DNA from: Alphaproteobacteria bacterium
GTDB lineage: Bacteria > Pseudomonadota > Alphaproteobacteria > GCA-2731375
Reading direction: 5' to 3'
DNA length: 23,888 nucleotides
Assembly (NCBI GenBank): GCA_030746295.1
Contig: JASLMY010000046.1
Span: 1 to 23,888, forward strand
How positions within the stretch are numbered: the stretch's first letter is position 1; the number at the start of each line of letters is the position of its first letter. Positions 7,325 through 14,227 of this stretch are shown in pieces. The notes beneath the pieces are model-generated. The model was not told the origin of the DNA and ran no database searches. It was given only the letters and a program-made list of their open reading frames with translations. The position numbers and the translations under genes are program-made.

Positions 7325-8937
7325 CGGAGGGAAGCGCGGTCTTCGACGCCGTGACGTTGGAGGTTCTCTGGACGCGGCTGATCTCGACCGTCGACGAGGC
7401 GGCCAAGGCGATCGTTCGGACCTCGTTCTCGAACCTGTCGAACGAGGCCAACGATTTCGCCTGCGTTCTGACCGACAGCCGGGGCCAGCTGATCGCACAG
7501 AACTCGGGCGCCATCCCTTCCTTCATCGGCACCCTGCCGGCGACCGTGCGCCACTTCCTCGACGCCTTCGGCGCCGACGGCTTCCGCCCCGGCGACATCC
7601 TCAGCACCAACAATCCCTGGCAGGGCACGGGACACTTGAACGACGTCTGCATCGTCAAGCCGATCTTCATGGCCGAGCGCCTGATCGCCTTCTCGGCCAC
7701 CACGGCGCACGTGCCCGATATCGGCGGGCGGATCCGCTCGATGGTGGCGCGTGAGGTCTACGAGGAAGGCTTCCACATCCCGCTGATGAAGATCGTCAAC
7801 GAGGGCCGCCCGGACGAGACCTTCTTCCACCTGCTGCGAACCCAGGTGCGCACGCCGGATCAGACGGAGGGTGACATCCAGGCCCAGATGAGCGCCAACG
7901 CGCTGATGGAGAACCGCCTCCTCGGGCTGATGGCGGAATACGGCCTGGACGAGGTCGACGCGCTGTCGGACGAGCTCAACGGGCGCTGCGAGACGGCGAT
8001 GCGGGCCGCCATCCGAGGCCTCGCCGACGGCGACTACGAATACGAGCTTCGAACCGACGGCATCCGCCCGGAGGCACCCTTCGTCTTCAAGCTGAAGCTC
8101 ACCATTCGGGACGACAGCGCTCACTTCGACTTCACCGGCACCTCGCCCGTGCAGCCGCGCTCGATCAACTGCCCCTACTGCTACACCTTTGCGATGTCGG
8201 CCTATGCGATCAAATGTGCGCTGCTGCCCGAGCTGCCGAACAACGCCGGCATGCTGCGCCCGTTGAGCGTCTTCGCACCCGAGAACTCGCTCCTGAACCC
8301 GCTGCCGCCGGCCGCGGTCGGCGGTCGGGCCAATACCGGCCACTACGTGCCGGTGGTGGTCTTCGGCGCCCTGGCCGAGGCCTTGCCGAACCGGGTCATG
8401 GCGGGGGCCGGCTCGCCGCTCTGGAACTGTACCCAGTCGGGGGTGGCTGAGGACGGGCGGCCCTACACGTCGGTCTTGTTCATGAACGGCGGCATGGGCG
8501 CCACGATCTCCCAAGACGGGGAAAATACGCTCTCCTGGCCATCCAACATCTCCGCCACCCCGGTCGAGGTGGCGGAGCGGATCTCGCCCTTCTTCGTCCA
8601 CCACAAGCGCCTGACGCCGGGCTCGGGCGGTGCCGGCCGACACCGCGGCGGCCTCGGACAGGAAATGTCGATGATCTCGGAGTCCAAGACCCCGATCACG
8701 GTCACCTTCCTGGGCGAGCGAACCCGAATTCCGGCACCGGGCTTCGCCGGCGGCGGCACCGGCGGCCTGGGCGCCGTCATCATCAACGGCGAGAACGTCG
8801 ATACCCGCGAGATGTATTACCTGGAGGAAGGCGACAGCCTGGTGATGCGAACGCCGGGCGGCGGCGGCTATGGCGCCGAGACCGAGCGCGAGCCTGCGCG
8901 GAGCGCTCGCGACAGTAAGCTGGGCTACCTCGACTGA
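7321..8937 (+). CDS. hyuB: Hydantoinase/oxoprolinase family protein, subunit B (HyuB-like)
   Basis: The 538-residue partner of HyuA starts inside the hyuA stop codon region, with GGAGG seven bases upstream (7309-7313). The family blocks SNEANDFACVL near residue 40, NNPWQGTGHLND near residue 100, the Gly-rich GGRANTGHY and the C-terminal TPGGGGYG are all present. Its NNPWQGTGH block differs from the more usual NDPYxGGxHLPD seen in the second HyuB at 16319-18025, so the two belong to different sub-branches. HyuA and HyuB together form the ATP-dependent hydantoinase/oxoprolinase. Its last 13 bases overlap the end of the opposing histidine kinase gene. Confidence 0.93.
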   Translation: MTEGSAVFDAVTLEVLWTRLISTVDEAAKAIVRTSFSNLSNEANDFACVLTDSRGQLIAQNSGAIPSFIGTLPATVRHFLDAFGADGFRPGDILSTNNPWQGTGHLNDVCIVKPIFMAERLIAFSATTAHVPDIGGRIRSMVAREVYEEGFHIPLMKIVNEGRPDETFFHLLRTQVRTPDQTEGDIQAQMSANALMENRLLGLMAEYGLDEVDALSDELNGRCETAMRAAIRGLADGDYEYELRTDGIRPEAPFVFKLKLTIRDDSAHFDFTGTSPVQPRSINCPYCYTFAMSAYAIKCALLPELPNNAGMLRPLSVFAPENSLLNPLPPAAVGGRANTGHYVPVVVFGALAEALPNRVMAGAGSPLWNCTQSGVAEDGRPYTSVLFMNGGMGATISQDGENTLSWPSNISATPVEVAERISPFFVHHKRLTPGSGGAGRHRGGLGQEMSMISESKTPITVTFLGERTRIPAPGFAGGGTGGLGAVIINGENVDTREMYYLEEGDSLVMRTPGGGGYGAETEREPARSARDSKLGYLD

Positions 8938-9803
8938 CGGTTGGGGGCTGCTTGGGCCCGTACGCGAGCCGCCGGAAATCGGACGCTCACCATGGTGCCC
9001 TCGCCGACTTTACTCTCGAGGGCGAAGTCTGCGTCGTGCATCTCGGCAAAGGTTCGGGCGAGCGGCAGACCGAGCCCGGTGCCTTCGTACTTGCGGTCGA
9101 GGCCGCTGTCGACCTGGCCGAAGGGCGCCATGGCCTTGTCGATGTTTTCCGCCGCGATGCCGATCCCGGTATCGATGACGGCGAGCGTCAGCGAAGAATC
9201 GAAGCCGATCGTGGCGCGGACCACGACCCGGCCGCCACCCGGCGTGAACTTGATCGCATTGCCGACCAGATTGAGAAGCATCTGTCGCAACTTGGTCTCG
9301 TCGGCGCGCAGGGCCGGCAATTCCGGTGCCGTCTCGATGGCGATCCGGACGCCGGCAGTGTCCGCCTGCGGCCGCATCAAATCGCCAACGGCCTGGCAGA
9401 CGCCGGCGACGTCCAGGTCGACTTCCTGCAAGTGGTACTCGCCGGCTTCGATCTTCGAGAAGTCGAGGATTTCGTTGATGATATCCAAGAGATGCTGGCC
9501 GCTCAGGTGGATGTCCCGGATGTACTCCCGATAGCGCTCGTTGCCGATGGGGCCGAGCGCCTCGGAGGCCATGATCTCGGAGAAGCCGAGAATGGCGTTG
9601 AGCGGCGTGCGAAGCTCGTGCGAGACGTTGGCGAGGAACTCGGACCGAGCCCGGCTGAGGACGCTCGGCTCGTTTCGAGGGATGCAGGAGAAGTCGATGA
9701 CGCCTTTGGCGTCGACCATCGCCGCCGCCGTCCGGTGCTGGGCGGGTGGGTTGATCGTGCCGGGACAATGCGGCGCGAGGGAGGCTCGCTTCTTGTTGAT
9801 CAT
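8925..9803 (-). CDS. Soluble sensor histidine kinase core (HisKA + HATPase)
   Basis: The protein of about 292 residues consists of little more than a kinase core. The phospho-accepting His62 lies in VSHELRTPLN. It is followed by the N box NLVGNAIKFTPGG, the G1 box DTGIGI and the G2 box GTGLGL. The core resembles alphaproteobacterial PleC/DivJ-type kinases. There is no transmembrane segment, and the 50 or so N-terminal residues are too short for a full PAS or GAF sensor domain. The start is uncertain: ATG at 9803 is given, but a TTG at 9818 and an ATG at about residue 29 are alternatives, and none has a clear ribosome site. No response regulator lies in the window, so it is an orphan. It ends 13 bases inside hyuB on the opposite strand and may sit behind the class V PLP gene, 86 bases upstream. 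Confidence 0.88.
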   Translation of the reverse strand: MINKKRASLAPHCPGTINPPAQHRTAAAMVDAKGVIDFSCIPRNEPSVLSRARSEFLANVSHELRTPLNAILGFSEIMASEALGPIGNERYREYIRDIHLSGQHLLDIINEILDFSKIEAGEYHLQEVDLDVAGVCQAVGDLMRPQADTAGVRIAIETAPELPALRADETKLRQMLLNLVGNAIKFTPGGGRVVVRATIGFDSSLTLAVIDTGIGIAAENIDKAMAPFGQVDSGLDRKYEGTGLGLPLARTFAEMHDADFALESKVGEGTMVSVRFPAARVRAQAAPNRQSR

Positions 9804-9889
9804 GGTACACGACTGCAAGACGACAGGCTGAAACGCAGACTACCGGGATATAGTTGCCGAACGCTTAATGACGCGTGGAAGGCCTGGGT

Positions 9890-11032
9890 TCAATTGCCCC
9901 CGATGACGGCGTCCAGAGCCTGGAAGAAACGCTCGATGTCGGCCTCGTTGTTGTAGAGATGCGGGGTGATGCGCATGGAATCGCCGCGTAGCGAGACGTG
10001 GACGTTCTGGGCGGCGAGCCGGGCAACGAGATCGTCCGGCGGTCCGTCGGGGAAGCGGAGGCCAAGGAAGTGGCCGGCACGCTCCGCCGCTGGCGAGGCG
10101 ACGAGACCGACTTCCTCGGCCCTTCCGGTGATCGCGTCCGTCATCGCCCGTAGCGTCGCCTGGGTCTCCGCCGGGTCCCATTCGATGAGCTGGCCGAGGG
10201 CAGCGACGGCCATCGGCATCAGGGCGAAGTTTCCGGCCTCGCCGACGTCGTAGCGTCTTGCCTTCAGGGGAAAGCGCGGCGCGTAGTGGGCGAGGCGCTG
10301 AAAGTCTGGGTCGCTCGCCCGCGAGGCCCAGTTGTGCTCGAAGCCCTCGCCGTCGTGATACTTCGGCGCGGCATACATAAAGCCCAGCGAATAGGGGCCC
10401 ATCATCCATTTGTAGCCGGCGGCGACCATGAAGTCGGGTTGGACCTCGCCGACGTCGAAGGGCATGGCACCGATCGACTGCGTCAGATCGAGGACCAGGG
10501 CGGCGCCGACCTCGCGGCAACGCCGGCCGACGGCGACCAGATCGATAAGCGTGCCGTCCGTCCAATGGCAGTTCGGCAAGGCCACGACCGCGCACCGCTC
10601 GTCGACCACAGCCAGCACCGGGTCGGTCCAGCCGCCGCTTTCGGGTCTTGGGATCGTCACCAGCTCGGCGTTCCGCTTCTGCGCCGTCCGCACCCAGGGA
10701 TTGACGTTGGAAGGGAACTGGTCCTCCAGGACGATCAACCGCTGGCCACCGTCGACCGGCAGGTTGGCTGCGGCGTTGGCGGTGCCGTAGCTGGCCGCCG
10801 GGACGACCGCCACATCGTCCGCCTCGGCGCCGATCAGGCGGGCGAAGAGGCCGCGCGCCTTCTCCACCTCGGTATCGAAATCGGGCGTCAGGATCTCCCA
10901 GGGCCGGGCCTTGCGCCTGACCCCGTCGAGCCCCGCCTCCAACACCGACTTCAGCAACGGCGAGAGATAGGCGCAATTGAAGTAGGCGACGTCGTCCGGC
11001 AGGTCGAAGAGATGCCGTTGGCAGGGGATCAT
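9890..11032 (-). CDS. Class V-fold PLP-dependent enzyme (aminotransferase/cysteine desulfurase/kynureninase superfamily)
   Basis: The 380-residue protein has the fold type I class V pattern. The PLP-pyridine Asp182 lies in LDLTQSIGA and the Schiff-base Lys208 in AGYKWMMGP. An N-terminal YFNCAYLSP resembles the substrate-binding start of this family. The C-terminal small domain ends with MRITPHLYNNEADI, where the Arg probably binds the substrate carboxylate. No catalytic Cys loop typical of cysteine desulfurases is obvious, so a lyase or aminotransferase role is more likely. The ATG at 11032 has GAGGAG six bases upstream; a TTG at 11050 is a spurious extension. It starts 22 bases after the maleate-isomerase-like gene on the same strand, which suggests an operon. 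Confidence 0.88.
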   Translation of the reverse strand: MIPCQRHLFDLPDDVAYFNCAYLSPLLKSVLEAGLDGVRRKARPWEILTPDFDTEVEKARGLFARLIGAEADDVAVVPAASYGTANAAANLPVDGGQRLIVLEDQFPSNVNPWVRTAQKRNAELVTIPRPESGGWTDPVLAVVDERCAVVALPNCHWTDGTLIDLVAVGRRCREVGAALVLDLTQSIGAMPFDVGEVQPDFMVAAGYKWMMGPYSLGFMYAAPKYHDGEGFEHNWASRASDPDFQRLAHYAPRFPLKARRYDVGEAGNFALMPMAVAALGQLIEWDPAETQATLRAMTDAITGRAEEVGLVASPAAERAGHFLGLRFPDGPPDDLVARLAAQNVHVSLRGDSMRITPHLYNNEADIERFFQALDAVIGGN

Positions 11033-11038
11033 CGCTCG

Positions 11039-11044
11039 CTCCTC
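11039..11044 (-). promoter_or_regulatory. Ribosome binding site for the class V PLP gene
   Basis: GAGGAG on the minus strand, six bases before the ATG at 11032, fixes that start over the longer TTG frame at 11050. Confidence 0.7.
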
Positions 11045-11054
11045 ATCCAATCCG

Positions 11055-11798
11055 TCAATGCTCGGTCAAGAGCGGGCTGTGGCCGGCGATCCGATCTCGA
11101 ATGCCGAGGCGCCGGAGCGTATGCCAGTAGGTCGCCGGATTGATCGCGATCACCGGCTTGCCGAGCCAGCGTTCCGCCTCGGCTGCCAGCCGGGCCATCG
11201 ACAGATTGGTGCCGACCTGGACAATGGCCTCGACATCGTCACCATCGATCTCGATCAACAGGCGGCGCAACTCGTCCTCACTGACGGCGGCGATGGCATG
11301 CGGATCGGCGCACCTCAGGCCCTTGAAGCGGACGACCTCGAAACCTCGGTCGGTGAGGAACTTGGTGACCTGGGCGTCGGCGATCGGCTGATAGGGCGAG
11401 AACGCGGCCACTTTCTTGACGCCGTAAGCCTCGAGCGCGGCCGCCAGCGCGAAGGAGCCGCCCGAGGTCGGGATGCCCGTGTGGTCTTCCAATGCTTGGC
11501 GGCGCTTCTCCGAAGCGTCATAGCCGTCCCAGAAGATCGTCGACGAGATGCCGATGACGAGATAGTCAGGTGCGGCAGTCATAACCCGGTCGACCGCCGC
11601 GTAGAGCTCGCCCTCGACCTTCTTCATCAGCTCGAGGAAATCGTCGTCGTTTTGGATCGCCATGTTAGGGATCATGATCCGGGCGACATGGTTGGTAACC
11701 CCGTCGGGTCGGAGGGCATCGAAGTCCGGCTGCACGATCGTGTTGGTGGACGGCACCACGACACCGATCTTCGCCCGCTGGCCCAACGCGTCTACCAT
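11055..11798 (-). CDS. Asp/Glu racemase-superfamily protein, maleate isomerase/arylmalonate decarboxylase-like
   Basis: The 247-residue protein shows the branch signature: IGVVVPSTNTIVQPDF near residue 11, GTNLS at 196-200 and INPATYWHTLR near the C-terminus. Members isomerise maleate to fumarate or decarboxylate malonates using one or two cysteines in place of a cofactor. Neither cysteine position is filled here: the first loop reads GISST (residues 83-87) and the second reads QVGTNL where CTNL is expected. Classical chemistry is therefore doubtful, although the substrate-binding TNT and TNL loops remain. The ATG at 11798 was chosen for a clear GGGAGG six bases upstream; a GTG at 11831 is less likely. 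It leads the class V PLP gene and is divergent from the FAH-family gene, with a 91-base shared upstream region. Confidence 0.85.
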   Translation of the reverse strand: MVDALGQRAKIGVVVPSTNTIVQPDFDALRPDGVTNHVARIMIPNMAIQNDDDFLELMKKVEGELYAAVDRVMTAAPDYLVIGISSTIFWDGYDASEKRRQALEDHTGIPTSGGSFALAAALEAYGVKKVAAFSPYQPIADAQVTKFLTDRGFEVVRFKGLRCADPHAIAAVSEDELRRLLIEIDGDDVEAIVQVGTNLSMARLAAEAERWLGKPVIAINPATYWHTLRRLGIRDRIAGHSPLLTEH

Positions 11799-11804
11799 CG
11801 CACC

Positions 11805-11810
11805 CCTCCC
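11805..11810 (-). promoter_or_regulatory. Ribosome binding site for the racemase-fold gene
   Basis: GGGAGG on the minus strand, six bases before the ATG at 11798, supports that start over the upstream GTG at 11831. Confidence 0.65.
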
Positions 11811-11889
11811 TTGTCGCCCGGCCTCCGCCACCGCTAATCTTGCCCCCTCCCCGGCGGGAGCACCAGAGGGCGACGGCGAGGAGAACGCA

Positions 11890-12672
11890 ATGCGATGGCT
11901 CCGCTACGAGTATCAGGGCGAAACCTCCTATGGCCTCGTCGAGGGCGACGAGGTGCAACCCGTGCGCGGCACGCCCTTCGATGACTTCGAGGCTTCGGGA
12001 CGACGCCTGGCCATGGACGCCGTCAAGGTGCTGATCCCAGTCGAGCCCCGGACCTTCTACGCGGTCGGGCTCAACTACATCAAGCACATCTCCGAAGCGG
12101 CGGAGCTCTTGGGCACGACGGTCGACGTGCCGGCCAACGCCGACATCGGCTATCGCGCCGTCAACGCGCTCGTGGCCGACGGCGAGGCGATCGTCATCCC
12201 GAAGGATGCCAGCGAAAAGGTGCAATACGAAGGCGAGCTCGTCGTCGTCATCGGCCGCCGGGCGAAAGGGCTGAGCGAGGCCGAGGCACTCGACTGCGTG
12301 CTCGGCTATACGATCGGCAACGACGTCAGCGAGCGGACCTGGCAGGCCTCGGACCGGACCCTCTGGCGGGCCAAGAACACTGACACCTTCAAGCCGATGG
12401 GCCCCTGGATCGAGACCGAGGTCGACCTCGATGCGCTGCGGACCACGGTCCGCGTCAACGGCGAGGTCAAATGCGCCTTCGCCACGAATGAGATGATCTT
12501 CTCGGTCGCCACCTTCATCGCCCGGATGTCACGTTATCTGACGCTCTATCCGGGCGACGTCGTCTGGATGGGGGCGGACGGGCCGACGGAGAACATCAAA
12601 GCCGGCGACACCGTCGCGGTAGAGATCGACGGCATCGGCGTCCTGACCAACCCTGTCGTCGCCGCGAGCTGA
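11890..12672 (+). CDS. Fumarylacetoacetate hydrolase-family protein
   Basis: The 260-residue protein has a short N-terminal domain followed by the FAH catalytic domain. Family blocks are VGLNYIKH (59-66), the metal-binding YEGELVVVIG with Glu114 and Glu116, then GYTIGNDVSER with Asp145, and KNTDTFKPMGPWI. The usual TGTPAG loop reads MGADGP here. FAH-family enzymes hydrolyse or decarboxylate beta-diketo or oxo-dicarboxylic acids at a Mg or Mn centre. The class covers acylpyruvases, 2-oxo-hept-3-ene-dioate hydratases and oxaloacetate decarboxylases, and the substrate cannot be fixed here. GAGGAG six bases upstream selects the ATG at 11890 from a longer open frame. It probably belongs functionally with the divergent racemase-fold and PLP genes (inference). 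Confidence 0.9.
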   Translation: MRWLRYEYQGETSYGLVEGDEVQPVRGTPFDDFEASGRRLAMDAVKVLIPVEPRTFYAVGLNYIKHISEAAELLGTTVDVPANADIGYRAVNALVADGEAIVIPKDASEKVQYEGELVVVIGRRAKGLSEAEALDCVLGYTIGNDVSERTWQASDRTLWRAKNTDTFKPMGPWIETEVDLDALRTTVRVNGEVKCAFATNEMIFSVATFIARMSRYLTLYPGDVVWMGADGPTENIKAGDTVAVEIDGIGVLTNPVVAAS

Positions 12673-12695
12673 ACGCGCTCGTCCGAGCAAAGAAA

Positions 12696-12723
12696 ATGCC
12701 TGGCCCGATAACGGGCCAGGCAT
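12696..12723 (-). terminator. Rho-independent terminator between convergent genes
   Basis: A perfect 12 bp stem (ATGCCTGGCCCG with its reverse complement) closes a four-base loop at 12708-12711. On the minus strand the stem is followed by a T-rich run (TTTCTTT), as expected for termination of the TRAP receptor gene about 30 bases past its stop. On the plus strand it sits 24 bases after the FAH-family stop without a U tract, so it may also slow that transcript. Confidence 0.85.
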
Positions 12724-12754
12724 GATTCCTTCGGCTCTCGAGGAGCCTTAAGTC

Positions 12755-13816
12755 TTATTTCCGCATGTAGCCGTTGTCCAGCCAGATCTTGTAGTCGGCG
12801 CGGAAGGCCTTGTAGCTCTCGTAGGTCTTCTTGAAGAGCGGATCCTTCGCCGACTCTTCCGCGATGACCTCCTGCCACTTGGCGCGGAACACGGCCAGAA
12901 CGTCATCCGACCAGCGCTTGAAGGTGACACCCTTCTTCTGCAGCTCCTGCATCGCCTTGAACTGCAGCGCCTCGCTGCGGACGAAGGACCATTTGACGCT
13001 GTCGCTGCAGCCGGCGTTGACCCACGCCTTCTGCTGCTTGTTCAGGGCGTCCCACTTCGGCCCGTTCATCAGCAGCTCGCCGAGCGAGGCCTGCTGGTGC
13101 CAGCCCGGGAAGTAGTTGTACTTGGCGATCTGATAGAAACCGAGGTCGAGGTCGATCGACGGCATCGAGAATTCGGTCGCGTCGATGACGCCGCGCTCCA
13201 GCGCCGGGTAAATGTCGGCACCGGCCAGAAGCTGGGTGGAGACGCCGATCTTGGTCATCACCTTGGCGCCCAGGCCGAAGAAACGCATCTTCAGGCCTTT
13301 GAGCTGTTCCAGCGACTCGACCGGCTCGCGGAACCAGCCCGAGGTCTCGGGCGCGATCGCGGCGCAGTGCAGACCCTTGACGCCCTGCTCCTTGTAGAGG
13401 GCGTTATAGATCTCGTCGCCGCCGCCATATTCCAGCCAGGCGAAGTACTCGCCCACCTCGGGACCGAACGGCACCGCCGAGAACCAGGCCAGTGCCGGGA
13501 ATTTGCCGGTGTGGTAGCCGGCCGTGGTCCAGGACGACTCGATCGAGCCGGCCTTCACCGCGCTCCAGGCCTCCAGCGCGGGAACCAGCGCGCCCGGCTC
13601 GAAGAACTTGACCTTGAACGAGCCTGCCGACAGGTCGTCCATCACGCCTTCGAAGCGTGCCGCGACCTCGCCGACGATCGACAGCTTGCTGCCGAACGCG
13701 CTCTGCATTTTCCATTTTACGCGCTTCTGCGCCTCGGCCGAGGTGCCGAGACTAACCGCAACGCCGGCCGTCACGGCAGCGACGGCGACGGTGCGCAATA
13801 GCTTTCCGAATTCCAT
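12755..13816 (-). CDS. dctP: TRAP transporter substrate-binding protein (DctP/TakP-like)
   Basis: This 353-residue periplasmic solute receptor has a signal peptide: Lys5 and Arg8, a hydrophobic stretch, then AEA-Q with likely cleavage after residue 29. It has the DctP-fold block GLKMRFFG with the conserved carboxylate-binding Arg178. It continues with the TakP-like segment YPALERGVIDATEF and a PGWHQQAS loop. TakP-type receptors bind 2-oxo acids or other organic acids for Na+-driven uptake. No DctQ or DctM membrane gene is present in the window, so the permease must be elsewhere. GGAGG seven bases before the ATG at 13816 selects this start over a GTG at 13840. A strong terminator follows. The gene stands alone with its own upstream region. 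Confidence 0.93.
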   Translation of the reverse strand: MEFGKLLRTVAVAAVTAGVAVSLGTSAEAQKRVKWKMQSAFGSKLSIVGEVAARFEGVMDDLSAGSFKVKFFEPGALVPALEAWSAVKAGSIESSWTTAGYHTGKFPALAWFSAVPFGPEVGEYFAWLEYGGGDEIYNALYKEQGVKGLHCAAIAPETSGWFREPVESLEQLKGLKMRFFGLGAKVMTKIGVSTQLLAGADIYPALERGVIDATEFSMPSIDLDLGFYQIAKYNYFPGWHQQASLGELLMNGPKWDALNKQQKAWVNAGCSDSVKWSFVRSEALQFKAMQELQKKGVTFKRWSDDVLAVFRAKWQEVIAEESAKDPLFKKTYESYKAFRADYKIWLDNGYMRK

Positions 13817-14009
13817 AGGATTTCCTCCCTGCTTCACCAAAATAACCCGATCGCGGTTTTCACGAGGCCGGTTTGAAGATCGCCTTTCAGCCCAGCCTTG
13901 CCCCCTTACGATCGGACGTCGTCTAGGTCCGAGGGCGTACTCTACACGGCACCTGTGCGACTTTCCAAGTCCTCAATGAGGCTCGAACCGCCGAGCGATC
14001 GGGGCCCAT
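13817..14009. other. Non-coding region upstream of the TRAP receptor gene
   Basis: I see no credible coding sequence in these 193 bases. Together with the flavoprotein relic at 14010-14192 and the bases up to 14227, about 410 bases lack an intact gene. The region holds a candidate minus-strand promoter (13939-13968) and a small inverted repeat (CGGAC...GTCCG, 13913-13931) in the presumed leader of dctP. The rest shows no structure I can name. Confidence 0.6.
13939..13968 (-). promoter_or_regulatory. Candidate promoter for dctP
   Basis: On the minus strand TTGGAA (13968-13963) and TAGAGT (13944-13939) are separated by 18 bases, each matching the sigma-70 consensus at four of six positions. 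A small palindrome, GACTT-n3-AAGTC (13959-13971), overlaps the -35 and could be an operator. The implied leader before the ATG at 13816 is about 115 bases. This is a weak prediction from eye inspection. Confidence 0.25.
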
Positions 14010-14192
14010 CTAACGGTTGCCGGCCGCGCTAGTCCCCGCGATCCGCCCGAAGACGGCACCGGAGACCAGCCCAGCACCTCCCGGGTAGTTGTGATGGAAG
14101 AGACCGCCGACCATCTCGCCATAAGCGAAGAGACCGGCGATGGGCTCGTGTGCGGTGTCGAGGACGCGGGCCGCCTCGTCGACGCGGACGCC
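14010..14192 (-). pseudogene. C-terminal relic of an FAD-binding tricarballylate dehydrogenase/fumarate reductase-type flavoprotein
   Basis: Sixty codons ending in TAG at 14010 encode the typical C-terminus of TcuA-like FAD_binding_2 flavoproteins: VDEAARVLD, then IAGLFAYGEMVGGLF, HHNYPGG, and GAVFGRIAG. This is the region that contacts FAD and the substrate in intact proteins of about 450-500 residues. The rest of the gene is missing: the open frame upstream runs antisense-like through the oxygenase gene with no family similarity, and no start with a ribosome site exists. It lies directly downstream of the 2-oxoglutarate oxygenase gene in the same orientation, so an intact flavoprotein gene probably once ended this operon and was largely deleted. 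Confidence 0.8.
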
Positions 14193-14227
14193 TGCGGCGG
14201 CCGCTCGAGTCGTCGCCCCGGAAAGCC

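Noticed and set aside
11847..11860. CTCCC-n4-GGGAG inverted repeat in the divergent region before the FAH-family gene
   Set aside because: Five-base arms of C and G in a C-rich stretch are expected by chance; no half-site repeat supports an operator.
12733..12747. Second hairpin (GGCTC-n5-GAGCC) as a plus-strand terminator for the FAH-family gene
   Set aside because: The stem is only five pairs and the following T residues are broken up; the 12 bp stem at 12696-12723 is the much stronger signal.
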